From assembly GCF_026627445.1 (NCBI RefSeq), contig NZ_JAPNLJ010000021.1, positions 1 through 64,000 on the forward strand: a stretch of DNA of 64,000 bases, written 5' to 3'. This document shows positions 33,046 to 42,468 of this stretch, in pieces; the first letter of the stretch is position 1; every line of letters begins with the position of its first letter. The DNA comes from Streptomyces sp. H27-H1 (GTDB lineage: Bacteria; Actinomycetota; Actinomycetes; Streptomycetales; Streptomycetaceae). The translations under genes were made by a program, and so were the position numbers. The notes under the pieces were generated by a model. That model was not told the origin of the DNA and made no database searches. It was given only the letters and a program-made list of their open reading frames with translations.

Positions 33046-36000
33046 CTAGAACTTGTCGCGGACCACCTTGCGGAGGTTCGCGCCGAGCTTGTCCCAGTAC
33101 TTCCTGCCCGCCTTCTCGTTGCAAGTCCGGTTGCAGATGGCCGCCAGGCCGCCGAGGCGACCGCGCACCTCCAGCTTCATGCGTCCCTTCGACTTGTACA
33201 GGTCGAAGCCGACCCAGCCGCCCGGCCAGTCCGGGTGTCCGATGCGGGCACCGAGCTGGAGGTAGCTCTTGCCGATACTGTTGACGGTCACCGGGAAGTA
33301 CATCTCAATGCCCCACATCACCGGCCACAGCGTGAACTTCTGGCCCTCACGCGTGATCTTGTTGGGGCGTCCGGGGATCGGGAAGACCGCCTTGAAGTGG
33401 CTCTTCCAGTAGTTGAAGACCTGCTTGTCCGAGGCGCCTGTCCGGCCCAGGTCGTAGTACACGTAGTAGCTGGCGGTGCCGCTGATGTCACGGCAGCCCA
33501 CCGGGTCACCAGCGCAGTACGAGTAGGCGTTCGAGCCGCCCGCGTACTGCGGGTCGACCTGGAGGAACCTGCCCGTGCCGGGCTCGTACACACGCACGCC
33601 GGTCAGTGAGAGGCCGCTGAGCGTCTCACTGGAGACCTGTGCGCTGCCCTGCCAGCCGTAGCGCGCCGCGCCCGTGCCGTCCACCGGAACACCGTACTCG
33701 TCGTAGCGCTGCACGATCGAGTTCGCCGGAGTGGCCACGTCCAGCTGGACGGAGACGTCACCGCGCAGGTTTGAGAACTGCAGCACCACGCCCCCGCCGG
33801 AGGTGACGGCGCCGAGCGAACCGATGATGTCGTTGACGAAACGCGTCACGGTACCGTCGCTGTTCGCGGCCCAGTCCGGGCTGCTCGACTCGTCACCGTA
33901 GTGCTGGGTGACGGTGCCGGTGGTCGACCAGGTGCCGCCCTCGGCTCGGGACTGCGTCGTGGCGGCCGCCATGCGGCCGACGGCGTCGAGGTCCCAGGTG
34001 CGCCGCTGGGTGCCGACCGTCTCGGTGCGCAGCACGTCGCCGGTGAAGTACTCCAGGGTCGCGCCGTCCTTGAGGGTGGTGCGGCCGAGCGCGTCGTAGA
34101 CCCGGCCGGAGCCGACCAGGCGGTCGCCGCTGTCGTACGTGTACGACGTGGCGGCGGTCACCGTGTCCGCGGTGCCCGGGTCGCAATCGTCACCGGTTAC
34201 CGACTTCGAGGTGCGGTTGCGGTTGCCGTCGAAGGCGTACCCGCGGGTGGTGCAGCCCGAGACGGTGGTGTCCATCGCCTGGGTCAGCCGGTCGGTCGCG
34301 TCGTAACCGTAGTCCGTGGACACCGTGGTGCCGTCGGTCTGGGTACGGCCGACCTGCTGGCCGGTGATGCGGTACTCGGCCACGTCCGCGAGCACGGTGG
34401 TGCCGCTCGCATCGGTGTACTCGCGGGCGGTCGCCCGGCCCACCGGGTCGGTGGTGACCTTCAGCTTGTAGCCTCCCGGCAGCGTCTGCGAGGCAAGACT
34501 GCCGTCGGCGTTGTACTGAGCGGTGAAGGTGCCCGCGGCGGAGTCCGTCAGGGTACCCAAGTCGCCTTCGGCCGTGTAGCCGTAGACGCTGGTGGACTGG
34601 GTGGAGTCGGCCGACTTCACCGGACGGTCGAGGATGTCGTACTCGGTCGTCGTGGTGTTGCCCGAGCCGTCGCTGTACGAGACCAGGCGGCCCAGCGTGT
34701 CGTACGCGTGGGTCACCGTCTTCCCGCCGGAGGACTGGGTGAGCGTACGGCCGGTGTCCCCGTCGAAGGTGAAGGTCGTCTCCGGGGTGGCGGTGCCCAG
34801 TCCCCCGGTGACCGAGGCCTTCACGCGGCGGCCGGCGTCGTCGTAGGTGACGGTGCTGGTGCGGGTGACGCCGTTTGCCGTCTTGGCCGTCGAGGTGACA
34901 CCGCCCCAGCGGTTGTACTGGTAGAGGGTGGTGGCCAGTTCGGCCGGGTTCGCCCCGCCGCCGGTGATGGCACCCGCCGGAGCGGTCTTGCAGAGTTTGC
35001 CGGCCCACTCGGGCCGTGCGGCGCACGCGCCGGTACCGTCAGCCGTGTAGTAGGTGTAGGTCAGCGTGCCCGCGTCACTGCCGTTGGAGGAGGCGAGGCT
35101 GGTGGAAGCCAGCCTGCCGTCGGCCCGGTAGGTGGAACGGGTCGCACCCAGCTGAGTGCCCTGGGTGTCCTTGTTCGCGATCTCTTCACCGGTCGCCCAG
35201 TTGTACGTGGTGAGCGTGGTGCGGACGTCGGCGTCCTGGGCGTAGCCCTCGATCGCCGCGCCGGTGGACGCGGAGGTGACCTGCCCGGAGACGGCGGCCT
35301 CGGCGGGACGGCCTTCGTCGTGTCGGTACACGGTGTGCGAACGGGCGGCCACCTGCGCACCCGCGGGCAGCGCCGGATTGGCGCCGGAGGCCGCGACCGC
35401 ACTGCCGAGGGTGACCAGGTGCAGCGGGCCGTACGCGTGCGTCATGCGCTGACCGTCGGCCGTGTAGACGGAGGCCGTGGACAGCCGCTCGGCGCGCTCG
35501 GCCGTGGACTGGCCGGTCAGACCGAGCGCCGCGAGCTTGGCGGCGGCGTCCGGGCCGGTGCCCAGGGCGAGTTCGCGATTGGCGGCGCTGAGGGAGCCGA
35601 CCGTGTTGCCGTGGCCGTCGAACCCGGTGGTGGAGAGGCCGCCACCCGAGGTCGCCGTGTTGGTCTCGCGGCCGTTGGCGTCGACGTAGGTCACCGTCGC
35701 CCGGCCGTAGCCGTCCGCCGTCAGGTCAGCGCCGGTGGAGGAGGCCGGAACGGAGTCGGCGGCGAAGACCGCCGTGGCATCGGCCGGGACCTCGTTCTGC
35801 GCCCAGGTGTTGACCGCCGCGGAGCCCATCTGGTGCGGCGCCTTGGCGCCGGTCAGCGGGACGTCGTAGACCACCGTGCTCGTCGCGGTGCCCTCGGTGA
35901 CGTCCGCCGTGCCCTGCTTGAGGGCCGCCCGGGTCACCTTGAGGAGCATGCCCTCGCCGGCGGTGAGGGAGGAACCCGCCTTGCCGTAGTGGAAGTTCAG

Positions 36001-39000
36001 CGGCTGGTCGGAACCCGACATCATCCAGAAGACCCGGTTGCCCGTGTCGTAGGAGTACTGGACCTGAGTGCCCTGCGAGTAGTGCGGGTTCCACTGCTGG
36101 CGCAGTCGGCCGTCCTTGTCGTAGCGGTACGCCGACAGCGCCTCGTCACGGGCGGTGGAGGCACCGGGGTCGGCGGCCCACAGCTTGATCTCCTTCACCT
36201 GGCCGGCGAAGTCGCCGAATTCCGCGGCCGAGCTCCAGCCGGTGGCCGTGGTGGCCGTCGCGTAGACGAACTCCACGACACGGCAGCCCTTGGTGGAGGG
36301 CGTGGCCTGGCAGGTCGCGGCCGGGACCGCCTCGCTCGGGGAGATCAGGTACTTCGGGCGGGCCACCGTCTCGGTGTCCTGAGTGACCGTCTCCGAGGCG
36401 ACGGTGACCGTCGAGTCGTCTGCGGCCGCCGCAGAGGTCGCGAGGGTCCAGGTCGTGGCCGCCGGACCCGCCTTGGCGAACACGGTGACGGTGGCGTCCG
36501 TGCCCTTCAGCGTGAAGGTGTTGCCGGTCGGCGAGCCGCTCAGGCTCAGCGTGCCGGCACCCGCCTCGGGCTGCCAGCCGCCGCTGGCCGTGGCCGTGAA
36601 CGCGGTGGAGTCGCCCGCGGCGGTCAGGATCTCGACGGAGGTCGCCGAGGTCTTGCGCAGCTGGGTGTAGCCGCTGCCGGAGGTTTCGGCACTGATGGAG
36701 GAAACCCAGCCCGGACCGAAGATGGCCGCCTGGCCCTCGGAGTCCGCCGGGTTGGCCCGGGAGGACGCGGTCCGGTTGACGGAGACCTCGAAGGCCTGGA
36801 CGTCCTTGGCGCCGAGCTTGTAGTCACCAGTCAGCAGGTTCAGGGAACCGGGGCCGACCTGGGCAGAGGGCGCCTCGCCCGCGTTGCGGTCGACGACGAC
36901 CGAGGCCTCCGGGGAGGCGTCCGACAGCGTGCCGTCGGTGAACACCGCGCGCACGTTGACGGAGCCGTCGTTGCTCAGGGTGTCGGTGACGTTCCACCAC
37001 AGCGAGTCGGGCTTGCCGCCGGTGACGGCGACGGGCCAGGCGGTGATGGCGGTGCCGTCCGAGCTGCGCCGCACGTTGGGTGCCGGCACGTCCTTCCACG
37101 GGTCGGTCTCACCGTGGCGGTACTGGTAGCGCACGCCCGTGTACGTGCTCTTGCCCTCGGCCATCAGGACGGCGCGGCGCGCGGGCCGGTCTCCTTCGGC
37201 GGGAGAGATCAGGGCCGCACCCTTGCCGGCCGAGAAGACGTACGTGACGTCGGCGGAGGTGTTGCCGGCCGCGTCACGGGTGTGCGCGGTGACGGTGTGC
37301 GGGCCCGCCTTGACGGTGAGCGTCCTCGACAAGGCGGCGCCGGTCGTCGGGACGGTCACCCACGCGCCGGAGTCCAGCTTGTACTGGATGTCCTTCACGT
37401 CGGTGGTAGGCGGGGTGAAGGTGAACGAGCCGGTGAAGTCGCCGTTCGCGTCGGCCGTGCCGGACCACTGGCCGGCGGGGAAGGCAGTGGAGGAGACGGC
37501 GGTGTTGCCCGGCTTGACCGTGTCGACGGTGAAGGTCTGCCAGGCGGACCAGGTGCCGTTCCACGTCGTACCGTCATAGGCGGCCGCACGCCACTTGTAG
37601 CCGCCCGGCGCCAGGGCCGTGGCCGGGGTCCAGGGTGCGGCCACGCCGGAGGCGGTGAACACGGACTTGCCGGCCTGCAGGGCGGCGGTGCCCGTCGGCG
37701 TCCAGATCTCGTAGCTCAGCTGGACGGTGTTGCCGTCGGCGTCGCTGGCCTTGGCGGTCAGCGTCGGCGTCGTGTCGGCGGTCGCGGCGCCGGAGAGCGG
37801 CGACACGGGGACGGCCGCACCCGGCTTGGTGTTGTAGTTGACCGTCAGCGAGGGCTCGTAGGCCGCATTGTGCGACCCGTCCGTCTGGTTCGCCGAGTGG
37901 TAGCGGCGCCAGGTCAGGGCGTCGCTCTCGTTCACGGCCGCGATGCGCATGCCGTGGTTCGGCTGGCCGTCGGCCCAAGCCTGGACAATCGCGTCGACGT
38001 CCCAGGAGACGTGGCCGGCCGGGCACGAGGAGCTGTAGCCCTTGGCGGCGGTGGAGGTCACCGCGCCGGCGGTCGTCGTCGCGGGCTGACTGGACCAGGT
38101 GATCGCGGAGGGGTCCCAGGCGGCGGTGATCCGGCTCACCTGGTTGCCCGAGTTGGCCGTCGAGCAGGTGGAGGAATAGTGCGAGTACAGCCGCAGGTCC
38201 GTATCCAGGATCTGCTTGCCCTTGTACTTATCGACGTTGAACTGGAGGAACGAGCGGGCCTTCTCGGCGCCGTTGTACGTACCGGCCTTCAGCTCGGTCG
38301 AGCCACGCTGGGAGGTCAGGTAGTCGTCGTACTGGATCCAGGTGTCGGTGACCGGACCCATCAGCGAGTCAGTCGGGTCGATCGTCACCGGGTAGGTGAG
38401 CTTCGGGTCGCGCAGGAACTCAAGGCTCGGCTTGAGGACCAGGACCTGGCCCTTGCCGTTCCTGTTCTCTTCGATCTCCACCTCGACCGGCGCGATGTGC
38501 TCGGCGTCGCCGGAGGCGCGGTCGTAGGAGGAGTCCCACATGACCGGGGCGGGCGCGGTCGCCTTGGCCGTGTTCCCCGCGTCGTTCCAGCGCAGCCGCT
38601 TGTCGGCGGTCTCCGTGAGCTTCAGTCCCGTCGCCTCGACCGGAATTCGGTACTCCACTGCCGTCTTGGGCGCCTCGTGGAGGACGACGGAGTGGGAGAA
38701 ACCTTCCTTCAGAGCGGTGACGACCAGGTCGCCGCCACCCGTGACGGCGTTCTCGTACGTCGCGGTGGAGCCTTTCAGCTTGGGCGCGGGCAACTTGCCC
38801 TCCCAGCCGATGCCGAGAGAGTGCTGTCCGCGGCCGACCTTGACGAGGGTCCCGGCCGGCCCGCCGTCCGAAAGCGCCACGTCGGCCGCGGCCGACTTAG
38901 GGCGCACGACGTCGCCCGCGTCGACGAGGCTGGTGTCGATCGACTGCCAGAGGCCTTGGGCGTCCTTGACGCGGATGGGGCCGGTGTACGTCAGCACTGA

Positions 39001-39318
39001 AGTGCTGCCGTTCGGCTCCGCGTAGGACGTGGTCGAGTCGGTGCGCTCGTCCAGGATCTCGATGTTGCGCTTCTGCAAGCGGGCGAGGAGGTGTGCGGTG
39101 GCCGCGTCCTGAGCCTCGGCGGGGCCGATGGAGGGCTTGGCAGCGACGGTGGGGGCTGGGCCGGCAGCGGGGGCTGCAGCCGCTTGTGCAACAAGAACGG
39201 TCTGGGCGGCCAGGACCACCGCCGTGGCACCGGCGACGGCCTTGAGCCGCCACGGCGCCCGCCCTACGGCGAACGGAGAGGAACTCTCTGCCGCCGGAGG
39301 TATGGAGGGTTGGTCCAC
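33046..39318 (-). CDS. Secreted RHS/YD-repeat polymorphic toxin with unrecognised C-terminal tip
   Basis: 2090 residues. A long signal peptide ends near residue 50 (AAQTVLVAQAAAAPAAG). Residues ~315-495 form a DNRLRE-type module (SFLQFNVDKYKGKQILDTDL), ~505-705 are Ig/FN3-like, and from ~800 RHS/YD repeats run (YRYDKDGRLRQQWN, YDTLGRLVSYSDGSGNTTTT). The RHS core is GRFLQVDPQYAGGSNAYSYC. After DISG the last 144 residues (nt 33046-33480) form a separate domain starting ASYYVYYDL, aromatic- and Gly-rich, with two cysteines in CNRTC and a Lys-rich end. In RHS proteins the shell cages this variable tip, usually a toxin. GTG 39318 follows GAAAGG. Shell and secretion are clear; tip activity is unknown. 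Confidence 0.9.
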   Translation of the reverse strand: MDQPSIPPAAESSSPFAVGRAPWRLKAVAGATAVVLAAQTVLVAQAAAAPAAGPAPTVAAKPSIGPAEAQDAATAHLLARLQKRNIEILDERTDSTTSYAEPNGSTSVLTYTGPIRVKDAQGLWQSIDTSLVDAGDVVRPKSAAADVALSDGGPAGTLVKVGRGQHSLGIGWEGKLPAPKLKGSTATYENAVTGGGDLVVTALKEGFSHSVVLHEAPKTAVEYRIPVEATGLKLTETADKRLRWNDAGNTAKATAPAPVMWDSSYDRASGDAEHIAPVEVEIEENRNGKGQVLVLKPSLEFLRDPKLTYPVTIDPTDSLMGPVTDTWIQYDDYLTSQRGSTELKAGTYNGAEKARSFLQFNVDKYKGKQILDTDLRLYSHYSSTCSTANSGNQVSRITAAWDPSAITWSSQPATTTAGAVTSTAAKGYSSSCPAGHVSWDVDAIVQAWADGQPNHGMRIAAVNESDALTWRRYHSANQTDGSHNAAYEPSLTVNYNTKPGAAVPVSPLSGAATADTTPTLTAKASDADGNTVQLSYEIWTPTGTAALQAGKSVFTASGVAAPWTPATALAPGGYKWRAAAYDGTTWNGTWSAWQTFTVDTVKPGNTAVSSTAFPAGQWSGTADANGDFTGSFTFTPPTTDVKDIQYKLDSGAWVTVPTTGAALSRTLTVKAGPHTVTAHTRDAAGNTSADVTYVFSAGKGAALISPAEGDRPARRAVLMAEGKSTYTGVRYQYRHGETDPWKDVPAPNVRRSSDGTAITAWPVAVTGGKPDSLWWNVTDTLSNDGSVNVRAVFTDGTLSDASPEASVVVDRNAGEAPSAQVGPGSLNLLTGDYKLGAKDVQAFEVSVNRTASSRANPADSEGQAAIFGPGWVSSISAETSGSGYTQLRKTSATSVEILTAAGDSTAFTATASGGWQPEAGAGTLSLSGSPTGNTFTLKGTDATVTVFAKAGPAATTWTLATSAAAADDSTVTVASETVTQDTETVARPKYLISPSEAVPAATCQATPSTKGCRVVEFVYATATTATGWSSAAEFGDFAGQVKEIKLWAADPGASTARDEALSAYRYDKDGRLRQQWNPHYSQGTQVQYSYDTGNRVFWMMSGSDQPLNFHYGKAGSSLTAGEGMLLKVTRAALKQGTADVTEGTATSTVVYDVPLTGAKAPHQMGSAAVNTWAQNEVPADATAVFAADSVPASSTGADLTADGYGRATVTYVDANGRETNTATSGGGLSTTGFDGHGNTVGSLSAANRELALGTGPDAAAKLAALGLTGQSTAERAERLSTASVYTADGQRMTHAYGPLHLVTLGSAVAASGANPALPAGAQVAARSHTVYRHDEGRPAEAAVSGQVTSASTGAAIEGYAQDADVRTTLTTYNWATGEEIANKDTQGTQLGATRSTYRADGRLASTSLASSNGSDAGTLTYTYYTADGTGACAARPEWAGKLCKTAPAGAITGGGANPAELATTLYQYNRWGGVTSTAKTANGVTRTSTVTYDDAGRRVKASVTGGLGTATPETTFTFDGDTGRTLTQSSGGKTVTHAYDTLGRLVSYSDGSGNTTTTEYDILDRPVKSADSTQSTSVYGYTAEGDLGTLTDSAAGTFTAQYNADGSLASQTLPGGYKLKVTTDPVGRATAREYTDASGTTVLADVAEYRITGQQVGRTQTDGTTVSTDYGYDATDRLTQAMDTTVSGCTTRGYAFDGNRNRTSKSVTGDDCDPGTADTVTAATSYTYDSGDRLVGSGRVYDALGRTTLKDGATLEYFTGDVLRTETVGTQRRTWDLDAVGRMAAATTQSRAEGGTWSTTGTVTQHYGDESSSPDWAANSDGTVTRFVNDIIGSLGAVTSGGGVVLQFSNLRGDVSVQLDVATPANSIVQRYDEYGVPVDGTGAARYGWQGSAQVSSETLSGLSLTGVRVYEPGTGRFLQVDPQYAGGSNAYSYCAGDPVGCRDISGTASYYVYYDLGRTGASDKQVFNYWKSHFKAVFPIPGRPNKITREGQKFTLWPVMWGIEMYFPVTVNSIGKSYLQLGARIGHPDWPGGWVGFDLYKSKGRMKLEVRGRLGGLAAICNRTCNEKAGRKYWDKLGANLRKVVRDKF

Positions 39319-39519
39319 GGAGTGCCTTTCTCAAGTAATGGTAAAGGCGAAACGATCTTCGCACTTCTCGAATGCGACAACAACGCGCCGGAGGAACCAC
39401 GTTGCGTAGGTCACATCCACCACTTCCCGAAACACCCATATCACCTGAAGAGATTCGGCATGACGCATTTCAAGTAGTCATTCAAGGCATGAATCAGCCG
39501 TGAACCAGGACAGATTTAC

Positions 39520-39715
39520 ATCACGGCCGCAGGCAATTCCTCCGTGGGCCAAGTCCGTCCAGCGCAGCGGGACGGTCACCGGTCTCAACGCGACCGTCAA
39601 CCACGGCCTCGGCGACATCCCCTACCGCATGATCCGGACCAACGTCTGCGCCGAGCCCTGCGACAGCGGCGGCTCCCTCTTCTCCGGCAGCACCGCTCTC
39701 GGTCTCGGGCCAGGA
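39520..39715 (+). pseudogene. Streptogrisin-type serine protease relic
   Basis: ITAAGNSSVGQ in one frame and then VQRSGTVTGLNATVNHGLGD, IPYRMIRTNVCAEPCDSGGS and LFSGSTALGL in the next reproduce the C-terminal half of S1-family streptogrisins. The catalytic phrase should be EPGDSGGP; here it is EPCDSGGS, so the oxyanion-hole glycine is lost. A frameshift lies near 39555, the His and Asp of the triad are absent, and the end degenerates. It sits in the region upstream of the RHS gene start. Confidence 0.75.
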
Positions 39716-39966
39716 GATTCGCGCCGCTGGTGCAGCCCATCTGCCGGATCTCGCCCAGCAGGTGGGCGGCGGGGTGACCGGGTCCTCCGCACGGCGTTTT
39801 CGCAGGTGGTCCGACAGAGTTCGACCAGGCTGGGCCGGTGCCGTTCGCCGGACGGCCTGTCGTACCCGTCCGGCGAACGGCGGTCCCGCGGTTCATGAGA
39901 ATGGGGGTGCCGGGCCATCCTCGGGGTGCGGCACCTTCGAGCAGGCGCCCGCGGCGGGGAACGGGC

Positions 39967-40380
39967 TCAGTAGTCCCACCAGTTGGTCCAGCCGCCCGTA
40001 CCGGTCCAGCGCTTGCACCAGTAGCCGCTGTACGTGCCCCAGACCCTGAGGTCGATCCTGGACGACGTCAGGTAGGTGACCTCCACCGAACTCTTCGCGA
40101 CACCTCCCAGGTCGTACCAGGCCCCCCAGTTCGCGCTGCCCGCGCCCAGCTGCGTCGAGTCGTAGACATGATTGTCGGTCCCGACGACGAACCACTGGTA
40201 GTGCCCGTCGGGCCACTGCACGAGGGTCGGCGGGTACTCGCATATGTAGTAGCCCTGGTGCCCGCCCGCATTGATCCCGCACGTGGACGCGGACGCCGTG
40301 GCCGGTGCGGCGAAGAGCGTGCCCACCGCCAGGGCGGTGGTGAGCAGGCCTTGCAGGACCCGGCTGCGTAACTTCGACAT
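39967..40380 (-). CDS. Small secreted protein with a lectin-like (PLL-type) repeat
   Basis: 137 residues from ATG 40380, with AGGGGGA upstream. The signal peptide VLQGLLTTALAVGTLFAAPA ends near TASA-STCG. The mature part is rich in Trp, Tyr and Gly: PPTLVQWPDGHYQWFVVGTD, NHVYDSTQLGAGSANWGAWY, DLGGVAKSSVEVTYL. The W..VVGTDNHVYxS..WGxWxxLGG pattern is a blade of PLL/tectonin-like beta-propeller lectins. Only one clear blade is present, too short for a full propeller, so it may oligomerise or be another small fold. Cysteines at the start and near the end could form disulphides. Function unknown, probably extracellular binding. Confidence 0.7.
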   Translation of the reverse strand: MSKLRSRVLQGLLTTALAVGTLFAAPATASASTCGINAGGHQGYYICEYPPTLVQWPDGHYQWFVVGTDNHVYDSTQLGAGSANWGAWYDLGGVAKSSVEVTYLTSSRIDLRVWGTYSGYWCKRWTGTGGWTNWWDY

Positions 40381-40490
40381 GTTTTCCCCCTGGTAGCGAC
40401 GGGTTGGTGAGCACGAGCTTGGCCCCGAGGCGCCGCCCCGCACCACGATTTCGCCCCTGCTTAATCCACGGCGCCGCTACGCTCGCGGGC

Positions 40491-41468
40491 GTGATCAAGC
40501 TTCTGCTGGGGCCGGACGACCTGGCCCGCATACGGTTCGCCCTGTCCCCGCTGGAAGAACTCGTGCACAGCGTTCCCGTGCTGACGGGAAGCGGGCAGCA
40601 CATGGTGCACCGGCCCTGGCGGGCCCGAGCGCTGACCGCGGTCGCCGGCCTCGATCTCGGGGTGCTCGCGGCGCTCACCTCCGGGCCGCGCTTCGTGGCG
40701 GACTTCCTCGCACCGCCGCCGGAGGCCATGAGCGGGCGCTTCACCGACGAGCTCGACGCCGTGGCCGCCACCCCCGCCGAAGCGGTGGTGAACTCCCTCG
40801 AAGAGCTGAGAACCGGCCAGGGTCTGCCGGATTCACTGCGGCCCCTCTACGACCGCCCGGAACGCGAACTGCCGCGTCTCGTCGCGACCATGGCCGCATA
40901 CTGGCGCGCGGCCGTTAAACCGGTGTGGCCGCGGCTGCGTTCCCTCAGCGACGCCGACGTCGCCCATCGGGCCCGCCAGCTCACCGCCGGCGGTCTGGAC
41001 CGGGTCTTCGAGGACCTCCACCCCGAGGTCACCTACGCCGCCGGGCAGCTGAGCATCGACAAGCCCCGCCACGACGCGGTGCGGTCCGCCTCCGGCGCGG
41101 GACTGCTCCTGGTGCCCTGCGTCTTCGCGTGGCCGCGGCTCCTCGTGCTGCACAACGCGCCGCGGCAGCCGACGCTGACCTACTCGCCGCGCGGTATCGG
41201 CCAGTTGTGGTCGCCCCCCGGGGACACCGGGCCGCAACCGCTGGCCGAACTGATGGGCCGCAGCAGGGCGGCTCTGCTGGTGCACCTCGATCTGCCCGTG
41301 TCCACCACGCAACTCGCCGCGTACCTGGGGGTGAGCAGCGCGGCCGTCAGCCAGCACCTGGCCGTGCTGCGCCGCTGCCACCTCGTCACCTCGCGGCGCT
41401 CGGGCCGGTGGATGCTGCACCAGCGGACGGCCCTGGCGACGGAACTCCTCCTCCCGGGCGGGGGCTGA
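40491..41468 (+). CDS. ArsR-like winged-helix regulator with DUF5937-type N-terminal region
   Basis: 325 residues from GTG 40491 (VIKLLLGPDDLARIRFALSP). The start is set by the conserved N-terminus; a TACGCT hexamer a few bases upstream suggests a leaderless transcript. The first ~230 residues are the helical region found in Streptomyces regulators named DUF5937. The last ~70 residues are an ArsR-type winged helix: RAALLVHLDLPVSTTQLAAY, LGVSSAAVSQHLAVLRRCHL, VTSRRSGRWMLHQRT. Such proteins usually repress nearby genes, here possibly the VOC gene downstream. The signal is unknown. Confidence 0.85.
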   Translation: MIKLLLGPDDLARIRFALSPLEELVHSVPVLTGSGQHMVHRPWRARALTAVAGLDLGVLAALTSGPRFVADFLAPPPEAMSGRFTDELDAVAATPAEAVVNSLEELRTGQGLPDSLRPLYDRPERELPRLVATMAAYWRAAVKPVWPRLRSLSDADVAHRARQLTAGGLDRVFEDLHPEVTYAAGQLSIDKPRHDAVRSASGAGLLLVPCVFAWPRLLVLHNAPRQPTLTYSPRGIGQLWSPPGDTGPQPLAELMGRSRAALLVHLDLPVSTTQLAAYLGVSSAAVSQHLAVLRRCHLVTSRRSGRWMLHQRTALATELLLPGGG

Positions 41469-41607
41469 CCGGCCGCGCACCTGGTGACCACCCGACCGAA
41501 AACCCGCGCGGCCCGGGTGTTTCGGCGTGCGCGACGACCGCGCCGTGAGCGACGGTGGAACCTGCCACAACCGTCGCCGTCCGCAAACGCCGCCGAGGAG
41601 CCTCCCC

Positions 41608-42039
41608 ATGCACTGGACACTCGAAGTCGTCCCGGTCCCCGTCACCGACATGGACCGGGCGAAGGAGTTCTACGCCGCCAAGGTCGGCTTCAACCTGGAC
41701 CTGGACGACGAGGTCGCGCCCGGTGTCCGCATCATCCAACTGACCCCGTCCGGCTCACGGTGCTCGATCGCCATGCTCCAGGGAATGCCCGCCGTGCCCG
41801 GTACGAAGCAGATGTCCCCCGGCAGCCTGCACGGCCTCCAGCTGTGCGTCACAGACATCGAGGCCGCCCGCGAGGAACTGGTGGGCCGGGGCGTCGACGT
41901 CTCGCCCGTCCGACACGTCGGCGAGGCGGGTTGGACCGAGGGCAAGGGCGGCACCTGGAACTCGTTCATGACCTTCGAGGACCCGGACGGCAACGGCTGG
42001 ACGATCCAGGAGGCCCCCTCAGACCTCGCGGAGCGCTGA
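41608..42039 (+). CDS. VOC-superfamily (glyoxalase/dioxygenase fold) protein
   Basis: 143 residues from ATG 41608, with GAGGAG 8 nt upstream. Two beta-alpha-beta-beta-beta modules: EVVPVPVTDMDRAKEFYAAK and LCVTDIEAAREELVGRGVDV, ending FMTFEDPDGNGWTIQEAP. The C-terminal Glu of WTIQE is at the usual metal-ligand position, while the N-terminal His is not evident, so it may be a non-catalytic binding protein or a resistance protein. It follows the ArsR-like regulator on the same strand and may be under its control. Confidence 0.87.
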   Translation: MHWTLEVVPVPVTDMDRAKEFYAAKVGFNLDLDDEVAPGVRIIQLTPSGSRCSIAMLQGMPAVPGTKQMSPGSLHGLQLCVTDIEAAREELVGRGVDVSPVRHVGEAGWTEGKGGTWNSFMTFEDPDGNGWTIQEAPSDLAER

Positions 42040-42468
42040 AGCGCCACCCAACCGCCCGAGCCCGCCCTGGTCGCGCAGAGGTCGACGCGGATGAGTCCCC
42101 CGGACGCTGCCGGGCACTTGCGTCCCCCGGTGAGGCTGCTGCGCACCGATGCCCCGCCCCACCGCTTTACGCAGCCGCCGGATCTGTGGTCCAAGGGTTT
42201 CGGATCCAAAGCCAGGCCTGGTGCTGGCCCCCGGGAAGCCGACGCACTCCAGAGTCGTTCCGCCATCACCGGTGGCCTGAGATCGCCGGCGCCCTGGCCT
42301 GACCCCTCAGGCTGTTTCCGGCAGCTGATGACGGCAGCAGCCCGGTCTGCTTCGGTGACGGCCACATTCCTCTGGGCTGCAGTCCCGCGCCCCCGGCCAC
42401 CGAACCGGCGGGGGTTGCGGGGCTAACAGGACTCGGCTTCCAGGACGGCGTTGCCGTGACACAGCTGA
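42040..42468. other. 429-bp gap without a recognisable gene
   Basis: The region between the convergent VOC and hydrolase genes shows no frame with family similarity, and GC3 bias is weak in all frames. I see no strong hairpin. It may hold a degraded gene. Confidence 0.4.

Noticed and set aside
33901..39000. Very long open frame on the plus strand opposite the RHS gene
   Set aside because: It is the antisense of a high-GC3 gene, rich in Gly, Arg and Val, with no family motif; a mirror of the codon bias.
42040..42468. Coding region between the VOC and hydrolase genes
   Set aside because: Frames lack GC3 bias and recognisable motifs on either strand.
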